This document shows positions 35,326 through 43,629 of a stretch of DNA of 64,000 nucleotides, piece after piece. Below the pieces are notes generated by a model that was not told where the DNA came from, made no database searches, and worked only from the letters and a program-made list of their open reading frames with translations. A program made the position numbers and the translations under genes. The DNA lies in NCBI GenBank assembly GCA_020635915.1, contig JACJYU010000002.1, positions 310,001 to 374,000 of the forward strand, read 5' to 3'. This DNA is from Flammeovirgaceae bacterium (GTDB lineage: Bacteria > Bacteroidota > Bacteroidia > Cytophagales > Cyclobacteriaceae). How positions within the stretch are numbered: the stretch's first letter is position 1; each line of letters begins with the position of its first letter.

Positions 35326-35358
35326 CACAGATTTTTGAATACTCTAAACTTATAAAAC

Positions 35359-35598
35359 ATGTCTGAAATCGCACAAAAAGTAAAACAGATCATTATTGAC
35401 AAACTGGGGGTGGAGGAGTCCGAGGTAACACCTGAGGCTTCTTTTACCAACGACCTCGGTGCCGACTCTTTAGATACGGTTGAATTGATCATGGAATTTG
35501 AAAAGGAATTCAACATCTCCATTCCTGATGACCAGGCCGAGAACATTGCCACCGTTGGACAGGCGATTTCCTACCTGGAGGAGAATGTGAAGAAGTAA
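35359..35598 (+). CDS. acpP: Acyl carrier protein
   Basis: A 79-residue acidic four-helix protein that carries growing acyl chains in fatty-acid synthesis. The phosphopantetheine site is Ser37 in GADSLDTVEL. Full length. It is followed after 41 bases by fabF and then rnc, the classic cluster of fatty-acid and RNase III genes. Confidence 0.97.
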   Translation: MSEIAQKVKQIIIDKLGVEESEVTPEASFTNDLGADSLDTVELIMEFEKEFNISIPDDQAENIATVGQAISYLEENVKK

Positions 35599-35639
35599 TC
35601 CGGAGACCCAGTCTCCCTCCATTAATTTTATTTTATTCG

Positions 35640-36887
35640 ATGACTTTTAAGCGAGTAGTAATTACCGGTGTAGGCGCTTTGACCCCCATTGGAAATACCC
35701 GTGAAGAATATTGGGAAGGTTTGCGCAATGGAAAAAGTGGTGCCGCGCCCATTACCCGGTTTGATGCGTCAAAGTTTAAAACAAAATTTGCATGTGAGGT
35801 AAAAGGGTTTGACGTGGGCAACTTTATCGACAGGAAAGAAGCCCGTAAAATGGACCCCTTTGCCCAATATGCCATGGTGGTGGCAGACGAGGCCATAAAA
35901 GATTCCAACCTTCCCCTTTCGGAACTGGACCCCGACCGCGTAGGCGTCATCTGGGGGTCTGGAATTGGGGGGTTGCTTACCTTTCAGGAAGAGGTTAAGT
36001 CGTTCGCTACCGGTGACGGCACGCCCCGATTTAATCCCTTCTTTATTCCCAAAATGATAGCCGACCTGAGTGCCGGCCACATTTCCATCAAGTACGGCTT
36101 TCGGGGCCCCAACTTTACCACGGTCTCTGCCTGCGCCTCTTCCACCAACTCCATTTACGATGCCTTTACCTATATCCGGCTGGGAAAATCGGATATTATC
36201 GTGTCGGGCGGTTCTGAAATGGCCGTATGCGAAGCCGGTGTGGGGGGGTTCAACGCCATGAAGGCGCTCTCCGAACGCAACGACTCGCCCGAAACGGCCT
36301 CAAGGCCTTATGACAAGGAAAGGGACGGCTTTGTATTGGGGGAGGGTGCCGGGTGCCTGGTGCTGGAAGAATACGAACATGCCAAAAGAAGGGGCGCCAA
36401 AATTTATGCCGAGGTATTGGGCGGGGGAATGTCTGCCGATGCCTACCATATAACCGCGCCACACCCCGAAGGGGCTGGCATTGTAAAAGTAATGGAACAC
36501 GCCCTGGAAGAGGCGGGCATTAAAGCTTCGGAAGTCGACTACATCAATACCCATGGCACCTCTACCCCATTGGGCGACATTGGCGAGATCAAAGCCATAC
36601 AGAAAGTATTTGGTGAAGATGCCTACAAATTGAACATCAGTTCCACCAAGTCCATGACAGGGCACCTTTTGGGCGCGGCAGGGGCCATCGAGTCCATCGC
36701 CTGCCTGATGGCCATCAACGAAGGTATCGTGCCGCCCACCATCAACCACTTCACGGACGATGACGGGCTGGACCCCAAACTCAACCTGACCTTTAACACC
36801 GCGCAAAAGCGGGACGTGAGAGTAGCGCTAAGCAATACTTTTGGGTTTGGCGGCCACAATTTTTCAATCATCCTTAAAAAGGCATAG
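35640..36887 (+). CDS. fabF: 3-oxoacyl-[acyl-carrier-protein] synthase II
   Basis: A 415-residue condensing enzyme that extends acyl-ACP with malonyl-ACP. The catalytic triad is Cys165 (VSACASST), His305 (NTHGTSTPLGD) and His342 (GHLLGAAG), the KAS II arrangement. The start ATG follows acpP closely. The stop is 13 bases before the GTG start of rnc, so the three are probably one operon. Confidence 0.97.
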   Translation: MTFKRVVITGVGALTPIGNTREEYWEGLRNGKSGAAPITRFDASKFKTKFACEVKGFDVGNFIDRKEARKMDPFAQYAMVVADEAIKDSNLPLSELDPDRVGVIWGSGIGGLLTFQEEVKSFATGDGTPRFNPFFIPKMIADLSAGHISIKYGFRGPNFTTVSACASSTNSIYDAFTYIRLGKSDIIVSGGSEMAVCEAGVGGFNAMKALSERNDSPETASRPYDKERDGFVLGEGAGCLVLEEYEHAKRRGAKIYAEVLGGGMSADAYHITAPHPEGAGIVKVMEHALEEAGIKASEVDYINTHGTSTPLGDIGEIKAIQKVFGEDAYKLNISSTKSMTGHLLGAAGAIESIACLMAINEGIVPPTINHFTDDDGLDPKLNLTFNTAQKRDVRVALSNTFGFGGHNFSIILKKA

Positions 36888-36900
36888 TAGGCCCAATCCT

Positions 36901-37623
36901 GTGTGGGGCTTGCTGAAATCGACCAGGACAACCAAAAAAGAAAATCAAAGGCTGGTCGTGGCCATACGTACCATCACCGGTTTCACGCCCTCCAATATCG
37001 AGCTCTACCGGCTGGCCACCCTCCACAGTTCCAAGTCCAGGAAAGTGGGTGGCTTTAAGGAATCCAACGAGAGGCTCGAATACCTGGGTGACGCCATTTT
37101 AGGGGCTGCCGTGGCGGATTACCTTTTCAAGAAATACCCCTTCAAAGACGAGGGGTTCCTCACCGAGATAAGGTCCAGGATCGTCAACAGGGAAACCCTG
37201 AACCAGATTGCCCGCAAATTGGGCATCCCTGCCATCGTGCAGTCCGACACCCAAAACACAAAACTGCACCAGGTCATTCTTGGAAATGCCCTGGAGGCCA
37301 TCGTGGGCGCCATTTACCTCGACAAAGGCTATCCCCGTTGCAAAAAGTTCGTAGTGGACAAACTCATCCAACCCTACCTCAACATTGAGGAGGTGGTCAA
37401 CTCCGACACCAACTTCAAGAGCAAGGTCATTGAATGGTCCCAGCGCAACAACACGGAAATCCGGTTTGAAATACAAAGCACAAAAAAGGGAAAAGCCGGA
37501 AAGGAATTTGTTGCCCAATTGCTCGTGGCCGGGCAACCTTACGGCCAGGGCTTTGGTTATACCAAGAAAAAAGCAGAGCAGGATGCCGCCCAAAAGACCT
37601 GTCAGATGCTGAACATTGATTAG
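36901..37623 (+). CDS. rnc: Ribonuclease III
   Basis: A 240-residue double-strand-specific RNase for rRNA and mRNA processing. The frame has no ATG near its beginning; GTG at 36901 is chosen because WGLLKSTRT is the expected N-terminal stretch for Bacteroidota and it follows fabF by 13 bases. The signature NERLEYLGDAILG (56-68) holds Glu60 and Asp64, ALEAIVGAIYLDKG follows, and a double-stranded-RNA-binding domain with QGFGYTKKKAEQDAAQKTC ends the protein. Confidence 0.93.
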   Translation: MWGLLKSTRTTKKENQRLVVAIRTITGFTPSNIELYRLATLHSSKSRKVGGFKESNERLEYLGDAILGAAVADYLFKKYPFKDEGFLTEIRSRIVNRETLNQIARKLGIPAIVQSDTQNTKLHQVILGNALEAIVGAIYLDKGYPRCKKFVVDKLIQPYLNIEEVVNSDTNFKSKVIEWSQRNNTEIRFEIQSTKKGKAGKEFVAQLLVAGQPYGQGFGYTKKKAEQDAAQKTCQMLNID

Positions 37624-37630
37624 CCGTTGA

Positions 37631-39463
37631 ATGAACCGGATACTGAAAATAGGTGGTGCCACCGTAAACCAAACCCCTATCGATTGGGGCAACAATACCA
37701 ACAATATTATTGAGGCCATCCGGTTGGCCCGTGGCCAGCAAATAGACTTGCTGTGCTTTCCCGAGCTTTGTGTTTCCGGCTACGGCTGTGAGGATTTGTT
37801 CCTTTCCGACTGGCTGTCGGAAAAAGCCTGGGAAGAATTGGAAAAGGTAATCCCCGAAACGGAAGGTATAATGGTGTGCGTGGGGCTTCCGGTAAGGATG
37901 GAAAACGCTACCTACAATGGGGCATGTGTCATCCATGACAAGGAAATATTGGGCATAGCGCTGAAACAAAACCTGGCCAGGGACGGGGTGCACTATGAGC
38001 CGCGCTGGTTTGAGCCATGGCCTGCCCACAACATTCGGCAGATCGCGCGGGGCGGCCGCGCCATCAGCGTGGGCGATATTGTTTTCGAGTGCAAAGGGGT
38101 TTCTTTTGGTTTTGAAATATGCGAAGACGCCTGGCGCCAGGCAAGGCCGGCCGATAATCTGGCCAGCCGCAAAGTAGGCCTCATCCTGAACCCAAGTGCC
38201 AGCCACTTTGCCATGAGCAAGGCCGCGTCAAGGGAAAAGCTCGTGACCGGTAGCTCCATGAAGTACAACTGCGTATATGTGTACGTAAACCTGCTGGGGA
38301 ACGAAGCGGGGAGAATGGTCTACGATGGGGACATCCTTATCGCCAGGCATGGCGAACTGATCATGCGCAGCCCCAGGCTGTCGTTTCAGCCCTTTGTTGT
38401 CCGGTCGTGCGAGGTGGACTTTGATGGCGGCACCCACGCTGCCTATGATCCATCCCCTGATATTGCAGAAAAGAACGAAGAATTTGCCCAGGCCACTGCC
38501 CTTGCCTTGTTTGACTACCTCAGGAAAAGCAAGTCGCGTGGCTTTGCCTTAAGCCTGAGCGGGGGGGCCGATTCATCGTGCTGTGCCGTGCTGGTAGCGG
38601 AAATGACCAGGCGGGCCAGTGCCCAACTGGGGTGGGGCAATTTTTGCGAATTGCTGCACATCAATGCCAAAAACGAAAAGGAGGCGGTCGGCCAGTTGTT
38701 GACCTGTGCCTACCAGGCCACGCGCAATTCTTCCCATACAACTTTTGAAGCCGCCAAAACTTTGGCCGGATCGCTGGGGGCCACCTTCCATCACTGGCAG
38801 GTAGATGACGAAGTGGAGTCGTACAAGGCAAAGATGGAGGCAGTGGTGAACAGGCCCCTGACCTGGGGGCAAGACGACATCGCCCTGCAAAATATCCAGG
38901 CCAGGTCACGATCGCCCATTATCTGGATGCTCGCCAATATCAAGCAGGCCATCTTATTGACGGCCTCCAACCGGAGCGAAGGGGATGTGGGCTACGCCAC
39001 CATGGATGGAGACACCAGCGGAAGCCTCGCGCCCATTGCAGGCGTGGACAAGCCTTTTATCCTTCAATGGCTTAAGTGGGCAGAGGAAAACCTGGGGTAT
39101 GAAGGCCTGGCCATAGTGAACCGCCTGGAGCCCACGGCAGAGCTTCGCCCGGCCGGCTCCGGCCAGAAAGACGAAAAAGACCTCATGCCCTACCCTTTAT
39201 TGGTGAGGATCGAAAAACTTTCCATCAGGGACCGGAAATCCCCCACGGAGGTATATGCCACCCTTTCCGGTGAATATGACAAAACCCTCCTGAAGGCCTC
39301 CATTGTCAAGTTTTTCAGGCTCTGGGCCGCCAACCAATGGAAAAGGGAGCGCCTGGCGCCTTCCTTCCACCTTGACGACATGAACGTGGACCCCCGAAGT
39401 TGGTGCCGGTTCCCCATCCTATCGGGTGGCTACGAGGACGAACTGGCGGCATTGGGCGAATGA
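37631..39463 (+). CDS. nadE: NAD+ synthetase, glutamine-hydrolysing
   Basis: A 610-residue two-domain enzyme. The N-terminal nitrilase-type glutaminase (1-270) has the triad Glu45 (FPELCVSGYG), Lys112 and Cys164 (EICEDAW); it feeds ammonia to the C-terminal synthetase, which has the ATP-binding SGGADSS loop (310-316). The product is NAD+ from nicotinate adenine dinucleotide. It is 7 bases downstream of rnc. The last residues are short and acidic. Confidence 0.95.
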   Translation: MNRILKIGGATVNQTPIDWGNNTNNIIEAIRLARGQQIDLLCFPELCVSGYGCEDLFLSDWLSEKAWEELEKVIPETEGIMVCVGLPVRMENATYNGACVIHDKEILGIALKQNLARDGVHYEPRWFEPWPAHNIRQIARGGRAISVGDIVFECKGVSFGFEICEDAWRQARPADNLASRKVGLILNPSASHFAMSKAASREKLVTGSSMKYNCVYVYVNLLGNEAGRMVYDGDILIARHGELIMRSPRLSFQPFVVRSCEVDFDGGTHAAYDPSPDIAEKNEEFAQATALALFDYLRKSKSRGFALSLSGGADSSCCAVLVAEMTRRASAQLGWGNFCELLHINAKNEKEAVGQLLTCAYQATRNSSHTTFEAAKTLAGSLGATFHHWQVDDEVESYKAKMEAVVNRPLTWGQDDIALQNIQARSRSPIIWMLANIKQAILLTASNRSEGDVGYATMDGDTSGSLAPIAGVDKPFILQWLKWAEENLGYEGLAIVNRLEPTAELRPAGSGQKDEKDLMPYPLLVRIEKLSIRDRKSPTEVYATLSGEYDKTLLKASIVKFFRLWAANQWKRERLAPSFHLDDMNVDPRSWCRFPILSGGYEDELAALGE

Positions 39464-39470
39464 GCAAGGC

Positions 39471-39501
39471 TTTGGCCGTTGCCTGTAAGCTAATATCTTT
39501 G
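39471..39501 (+). promoter_or_regulatory. Promoter of lgt
   Basis: TTTG (39471-39474), 19 bases, then TATCTTTG (39494-39501), an exact Bacteroidota promoter. The lgt ATG is 46 bases after the -7 element. It starts 7 bases after the nadE stop. Confidence 0.6.
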
Positions 39502-39547
39502 CTGGTCGAAAACCCAAGAGGGCACTTTTTACTTTAATCCATTATAG

Positions 39548-40660
39548 ATGTTAAGTTATATTTTATGGAATGCCAATCCTGAGATATTTTCCATTGGCTC
39601 CTTCTCACTGCGTTGGTACGGTTTGTTTTTTGCCCTTGGGTTTTTGATAAGCCAGCAAGTACTCTACTACATCTATAGGAAGGAAGGCAAGCCGGAGAAA
39701 GACATTGACACCCTCACCATCTATATGGTGCTGGCCACGATCATCGGGGCGAGGTTGGGCCATATATTTTTTTATCAGCCGGAACTGCTTTGGGAAAACC
39801 CCCTAGGTGTTTTCCTTCCGTTTGAATTTACCCCGGAGTTCCGTTTTACCGGCCTGCAAGGCCTTGCCAGCCATGGGGCGGCCATTGGTATTTTATTTGC
39901 CTTGTGGCTTTACAGCCGGAAGAAAAAACCAGGACAAAACTACCTTCAGGTATTGGACAGGATCGTCATCGTGGTGGCCCTCACCGGGTGCCTTATCCGC
40001 CTGGGCAATTTTTTCAATTCGGAAATCATCGGGATACCGACCAACTCTTCCCTTGGGGTTGTGTTTGTAGGCCGCGTGGAAGAGGCGTTGAAGCGCAACG
40101 ACATGGGGGAAAACCCGGTGGAGTCCATAACCATTGTGAAAAACCAGGACCTGCCAAAAGGAATGCATGGACGGGTGCCTATCAGCATCTACCTGTTTTT
40201 CAAAAAAGGCACCGACCAGGAAAAGGCCCGCATATTCTGTACCACCAATACCAAGTACTACCTCACCAAGCTGTACGAGTTTGTTGACGAGCCCCCCCGC
40301 ACGGAATTGCAATACGAACTGTACCAGGAGAAAGCCGGCACACTGGTGGCCAAAGTAAATACTTTTGGCATTGCCCGCCACCCCGCCCAGCTCTACGAGT
40401 CCATCTCAAGTTTGTTGTTGTTTGCCTTTTTGTTTTGGGTATGGAGCCGGGAAAAGGAAAAGATTGCCACAGGAAAAATATTTGGGCTTTTTATGGTCAT
40501 TTTATGGTCGCTGCGGTTTGGCTACGAATTCCTCAAAGAAAACCAGGTTTCCTTTGAAGACAAGCTCCCCTTGAACATGGGGCAAATATTAAGCATCCCC
40601 ATGGTGCTGGTGGGAATTGGTGTGTTGATTTGGTCGGGCCGCAATTCAACCAAAACCTGA
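39548..40660 (+). CDS. lgt: Prolipoprotein diacylglyceryl transferase
   Basis: A 370-residue inner-membrane enzyme that puts diacylglycerol from phosphatidylglycerol onto the lipobox Cys of prolipoproteins. The N-terminal helices have LRWYGLFFALGFL, ASHGAAIGIL (with the conserved His) and IVVALTGCLIRLGNFFNSEIIG with the Lgt signature Arg and Asn. It is about 80-100 residues longer than the usual 260-290, because of a soluble insert between this signature and the ARHPAQLYES block (about residues 175-275). This serves the many lipoproteins seen in the window. Confidence 0.93.
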   Translation: MLSYILWNANPEIFSIGSFSLRWYGLFFALGFLISQQVLYYIYRKEGKPEKDIDTLTIYMVLATIIGARLGHIFFYQPELLWENPLGVFLPFEFTPEFRFTGLQGLASHGAAIGILFALWLYSRKKKPGQNYLQVLDRIVIVVALTGCLIRLGNFFNSEIIGIPTNSSLGVVFVGRVEEALKRNDMGENPVESITIVKNQDLPKGMHGRVPISIYLFFKKGTDQEKARIFCTTNTKYYLTKLYEFVDEPPRTELQYELYQEKAGTLVAKVNTFGIARHPAQLYESISSLLLFAFLFWVWSREKEKIATGKIFGLFMVILWSLRFGYEFLKENQVSFEDKLPLNMGQILSIPMVLVGIGVLIWSGRNSTKT

Positions 40661-40683
40661 ATTAACGGATTAACAACGACAGG

Positions 40684-42147
40684 ATGCGAGGGAGGCTGGC
40701 CACCATACTGATTGGGTTTTCTATTTTGTGCGGAACGGAAGGTTGGGCCCAGCAGGCAAATGGCCGCAAACACAAGGAGGACAGGGCCACGCTTGAAATG
40801 GATACCGTTGAATTCCAACTCCTGCAAGTGAACAAAATCCTTATCGTAGGCAACAAAACCACCCATGACCGGATTATCCTCCGGGAGCTCAGCCTTCATC
40901 CCGGGGACACCATCAGCAACAAGGAGATCACTAAAGTCCTCCAAAAAGACAGGAACAAAATCTACAACCTACGGCTGTTCAACACAGTGGACATCAACAC
41001 CATCAGCCACGCCCAAGGAAAGGTGGACCTGCTCATAGAACTTACGGAGCGGTGGTACACTTTCCCCGTCCCCATTTTTGAACTGTCGGACAGGAACTTC
41101 AACGAGTGGTGGCAAACCTACAACCATGACTTCAGGCGCGTAAACTACGGGCTGCGCCTGTACCGGTACAACTTTAGGGGAAGGAACGAGACCTTGCGGT
41201 TAACCGGGCAATTTGGGTTCTCCAGGCGCTTCGACCTGGCCTATCAGATACCCAACCTGGACCGCAACCAAAAGCAGGGCCTGGCCTTCCTCATCTCTTA
41301 TGCGCAACCCAAAAACCTTTCCTATTTCACACAAGACCACAAGTTGCTTTTCCTGAAATCCGACAAGGTATTGCGCACCAATGCCCTCTTTGCCGTCAAT
41401 TATTCTTACCGAAAGTCGTTTTATGAAACGCACAATTTTGGCATCGAGTACAGGACATCCGAAATAGCCGATACCATCGCGGTGCTTAACCCCAACTATT
41501 ACGGCAATGGCAACACCCGGCAACAATTCGAATCCATCACCTACTCCTTCAACTCCGATCATCGCGATGTCATTGCCTACCCGCTCAATGGGCACCGCTC
41601 CAATATTTACCTGAAAAAAATAGGCCTTGGCCTAAGCAGTGACGCAGACCAATTTGAGATCAACCTTACGCATGCGCAGTATGTGGATTTAAAAAACGGG
41701 TACTACTTCTCGAATTTTACCTCGCTCTATTTAAGCACCCCGCAATCCCAGCCTTATTCCTTTTATAATGCGATCGGTTACCGCAAACAATTTTTAAGGG
41801 GATATGAAATATTCTTGATTGAAGGGTCCCGTTTTTTCCTGAACAAAACCACGTTGAAAAAGAGGATATTCTCAAGGGGATGGCACCTGGCCAATATGCC
41901 CAATGAGCAATTCAGTTATTTCCCGCTTTCCATCTACCTCAAAGGGTACGTGGACGCGGGCTACGTGGAAAACTTCAAGAGGTACGAAGAACTGCTGATC
42001 AACAATACGTTGTCCAACCGGTTCCTGATCGGGGTCGGGGGCGGTGTGGACGTGGTTACCTTTTATGACACTGTTTTGCGGTTTGAATACAGTTTTACCC
42101 GGGAGGGCATGCATGGCTTCTTCTTCAATGTAAAGAAAGAATTTTAA
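40684..42147 (+). CDS. Omp85/BamA-like outer-membrane protein
   Basis: A 487-residue exported protein with a signal peptide ending near WAQQA, one POTRA-like domain (about 50-125, with NKILIVGNKTTHDRIILRELSLHPGDTISN) and a C-terminal beta barrel of about 340 residues ending in FFFNVKKEF, an aromatic end as in outer-membrane barrels. It is smaller than BamA or TamA, which have several POTRA domains, so its partner role may be narrower. It is 23 bases after lgt on the same strand. Confidence 0.83.
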   Translation: MRGRLATILIGFSILCGTEGWAQQANGRKHKEDRATLEMDTVEFQLLQVNKILIVGNKTTHDRIILRELSLHPGDTISNKEITKVLQKDRNKIYNLRLFNTVDINTISHAQGKVDLLIELTERWYTFPVPIFELSDRNFNEWWQTYNHDFRRVNYGLRLYRYNFRGRNETLRLTGQFGFSRRFDLAYQIPNLDRNQKQGLAFLISYAQPKNLSYFTQDHKLLFLKSDKVLRTNALFAVNYSYRKSFYETHNFGIEYRTSEIADTIAVLNPNYYGNGNTRQQFESITYSFNSDHRDVIAYPLNGHRSNIYLKKIGLGLSSDADQFEINLTHAQYVDLKNGYYFSNFTSLYLSTPQSQPYSFYNAIGYRKQFLRGYEIFLIEGSRFFLNKTTLKKRIFSRGWHLANMPNEQFSYFPLSIYLKGYVDAGYVENFKRYEELLINNTLSNRFLIGVGGGVDVVTFYDTVLRFEYSFTREGMHGFFFNVKKEF

Positions 42148-42767
42148 TTTTTGTACCGCTTATACACCCTCTCCTTCCCCTTTGTATAAGCATACCATAC
42201 CCCGGATGGCTCCCCATTTTTATAGTTCCCTTTATATTCCAGTATGCCATCCATGGAGTAGAACCTCCATTCGCCATGTTCCTTTCCTAAATGGTACCCC
42301 CCTTCCTGGACAAGGGTACCGGATTCATTGTAGACCATCGTTTTGCCCTCGGGCAGCCCATCCTTATAGGTAAGCACCCGTTGCACATTCCCATTTTCAA
42401 AAAAATGCACCCACTCGCCTTCATAGCTTCCATTCAGGTATTTCCCCTTTTTGTCCAGCCTTCCATTTTCATAATAATAAAAAGCGGAATCGGCCAGGGT
42501 GCCATCCTTCCATTGCTCCTTTCCCAGAAGGGCCCCGGAAGGGTAGAAATAAGTTACCTGGCCGTGCAAAATGCCACTTTTGTAATTTTCAATGGCGCTG
42601 GGCGTGCCCGATGGGTAATAGTAATGCCACTCCCCCGTTTTTAGGCCCTGCCCCATGTGCCCTTTGGCCTTTTCGCGCCCGGTGGCGTAGTGCTCCGTTA
42701 CCAGGGATTGGGCATTCCCGACAAGGGAAATTCCAATTATTAACGCGATAATGCTAGGTATTTTCAA
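42144..42767 (-). CDS. Secreted MORN/YwqK-repeat protein
   Basis: A 207-residue protein with a signal peptide (cleaved near NAQ) and about seven beta-hairpin repeats of the MORN/YwqK kind, each with a pattern such as GEWHYYYPSGT, GQVTYFYPSGA, GEWVHFFENGN and GEWRFYSMDG. Similar proteins are labelled as antitoxins in databases, but the signal peptide and lack of a toxin gene argue against that here. It may bind envelope surfaces. Four bases overlap the end of the convergent barrel gene. Confidence 0.8.
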   Translation of the reverse strand: MKIPSIIALIIGISLVGNAQSLVTEHYATGREKAKGHMGQGLKTGEWHYYYPSGTPSAIENYKSGILHGQVTYFYPSGALLGKEQWKDGTLADSAFYYYENGRLDKKGKYLNGSYEGEWVHFFENGNVQRVLTYKDGLPEGKTMVYNESGTLVQEGGYHLGKEHGEWRFYSMDGILEYKGNYKNGEPSGVWYAYTKGKERVYKRYKN

Positions 42768-42807
42768 TTCAATTGGTTTAACTTATTGAACATAATCCCG
42801 ATCGCAA

Positions 42808-43629
42808 ATGAGGCTTATCCCCATCCTTATTTTGGTCCTCGTCCCTAAAATTACAAAAGCCCAAAGTGTTTCAACGCTTATGGGCGGAAGAAGTGCGGCA
42901 TTGGGCAACGCTTCGTCCACCCTTTCGGACAACTGGTCTTTATTCAACAACGCAGCAGGCCTCTCAAAAACACAATCTAAAAATGTCAATTTCGCCTATG
43001 CGGTCAATCCTGCCTTGCCGGGCGCCAACCGGATGGCCGCGGCCATCAACCTACCGTTGCGCATGGGGGCATTGGGTGGCGGTGTCTTTAAGTTCGGTGA
43101 TGAATTGTACAGCGAACAAATTATTTCGGCAGGGTATGCCAATCAATTCGGGCTGGCCTCGCTGGGGGCAACAGTAAGCTATGTGCAATACCGGGCGGAA
43201 GGGCTGGGCACCCGGTCCGCCCTGGCCATCCACTTTGGGGGCATTGCCACACTCACACCTAAAGTATCGGTAGGGGCGTACATTGCCAATGTAAACCAGC
43301 CCAACATATCGGCCACAGGCGAAAAGCTACCCGTCAGGATGGCCAGTGGGGCATTGTTCCACCCGGAAGAAAAGCTCGGCCTCTTGTTGGAAATAGAAAA
43401 AGACCTTCACTATGCGCCTACCATAAAAGGGGGCGTTGAGTATGAAATTTACAAAAAGGTAAAGGCACGCACCGGGTTCAACCTTAACCCCAATTCCATC
43501 CACGGTGGGGTGGGGTACCAATCGGCCCGCCTGAACATAGATTATGCCTTGCAGTACAACACCGCCATCAAAACGGCCTACCAACTGTCAATGGGCTATG
43601 CGTTTTCTAACAGGAAGGAGAAGGAATGA
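42808..43629 (+). CDS. PorV/PorQ-like outer-membrane protein
   Basis: A 273-residue exported protein with a signal sequence ending in TKAQ. The mature start SVSTLMGGRSAALGNASSTLSDNWSLFNNAAGLSKTQSKNV, shown here only in its first part, is the pattern of PorV/PorQ and FadL-related barrels (GGRSAALG, NNAAGL). The rest alternates in the manner of a beta barrel and ends AYQLSMGYAF before a charged tail. Its stop overlaps the start of the next gene by four bases (ATGA), so the two are co-translated. PorV-like proteins often work with type IX secretion. Confidence 0.7.
   Translation: MRLIPILILVLVPKITKAQSVSTLMGGRSAALGNASSTLSDNWSLFNNAAGLSKTQSKNVNFAYAVNPALPGANRMAAAINLPLRMGALGGGVFKFGDELYSEQIISAGYANQFGLASLGATVSYVQYRAEGLGTRSALAIHFGGIATLTPKVSVGAYIANVNQPNISATGEKLPVRMASGALFHPEEKLGLLLEIEKDLHYAPTIKGGVEYEIYKKVKARTGFNLNPNSIHGGVGYQSARLNIDYALQYNTAIKTAYQLSMGYAFSNRKEKE

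Noticed and set aside
42144..42767. Toxin-antitoxin system suggested by the YwqK family name
   Set aside because: There is a signal peptide, MORN-type repeats and no toxin candidate next to it.
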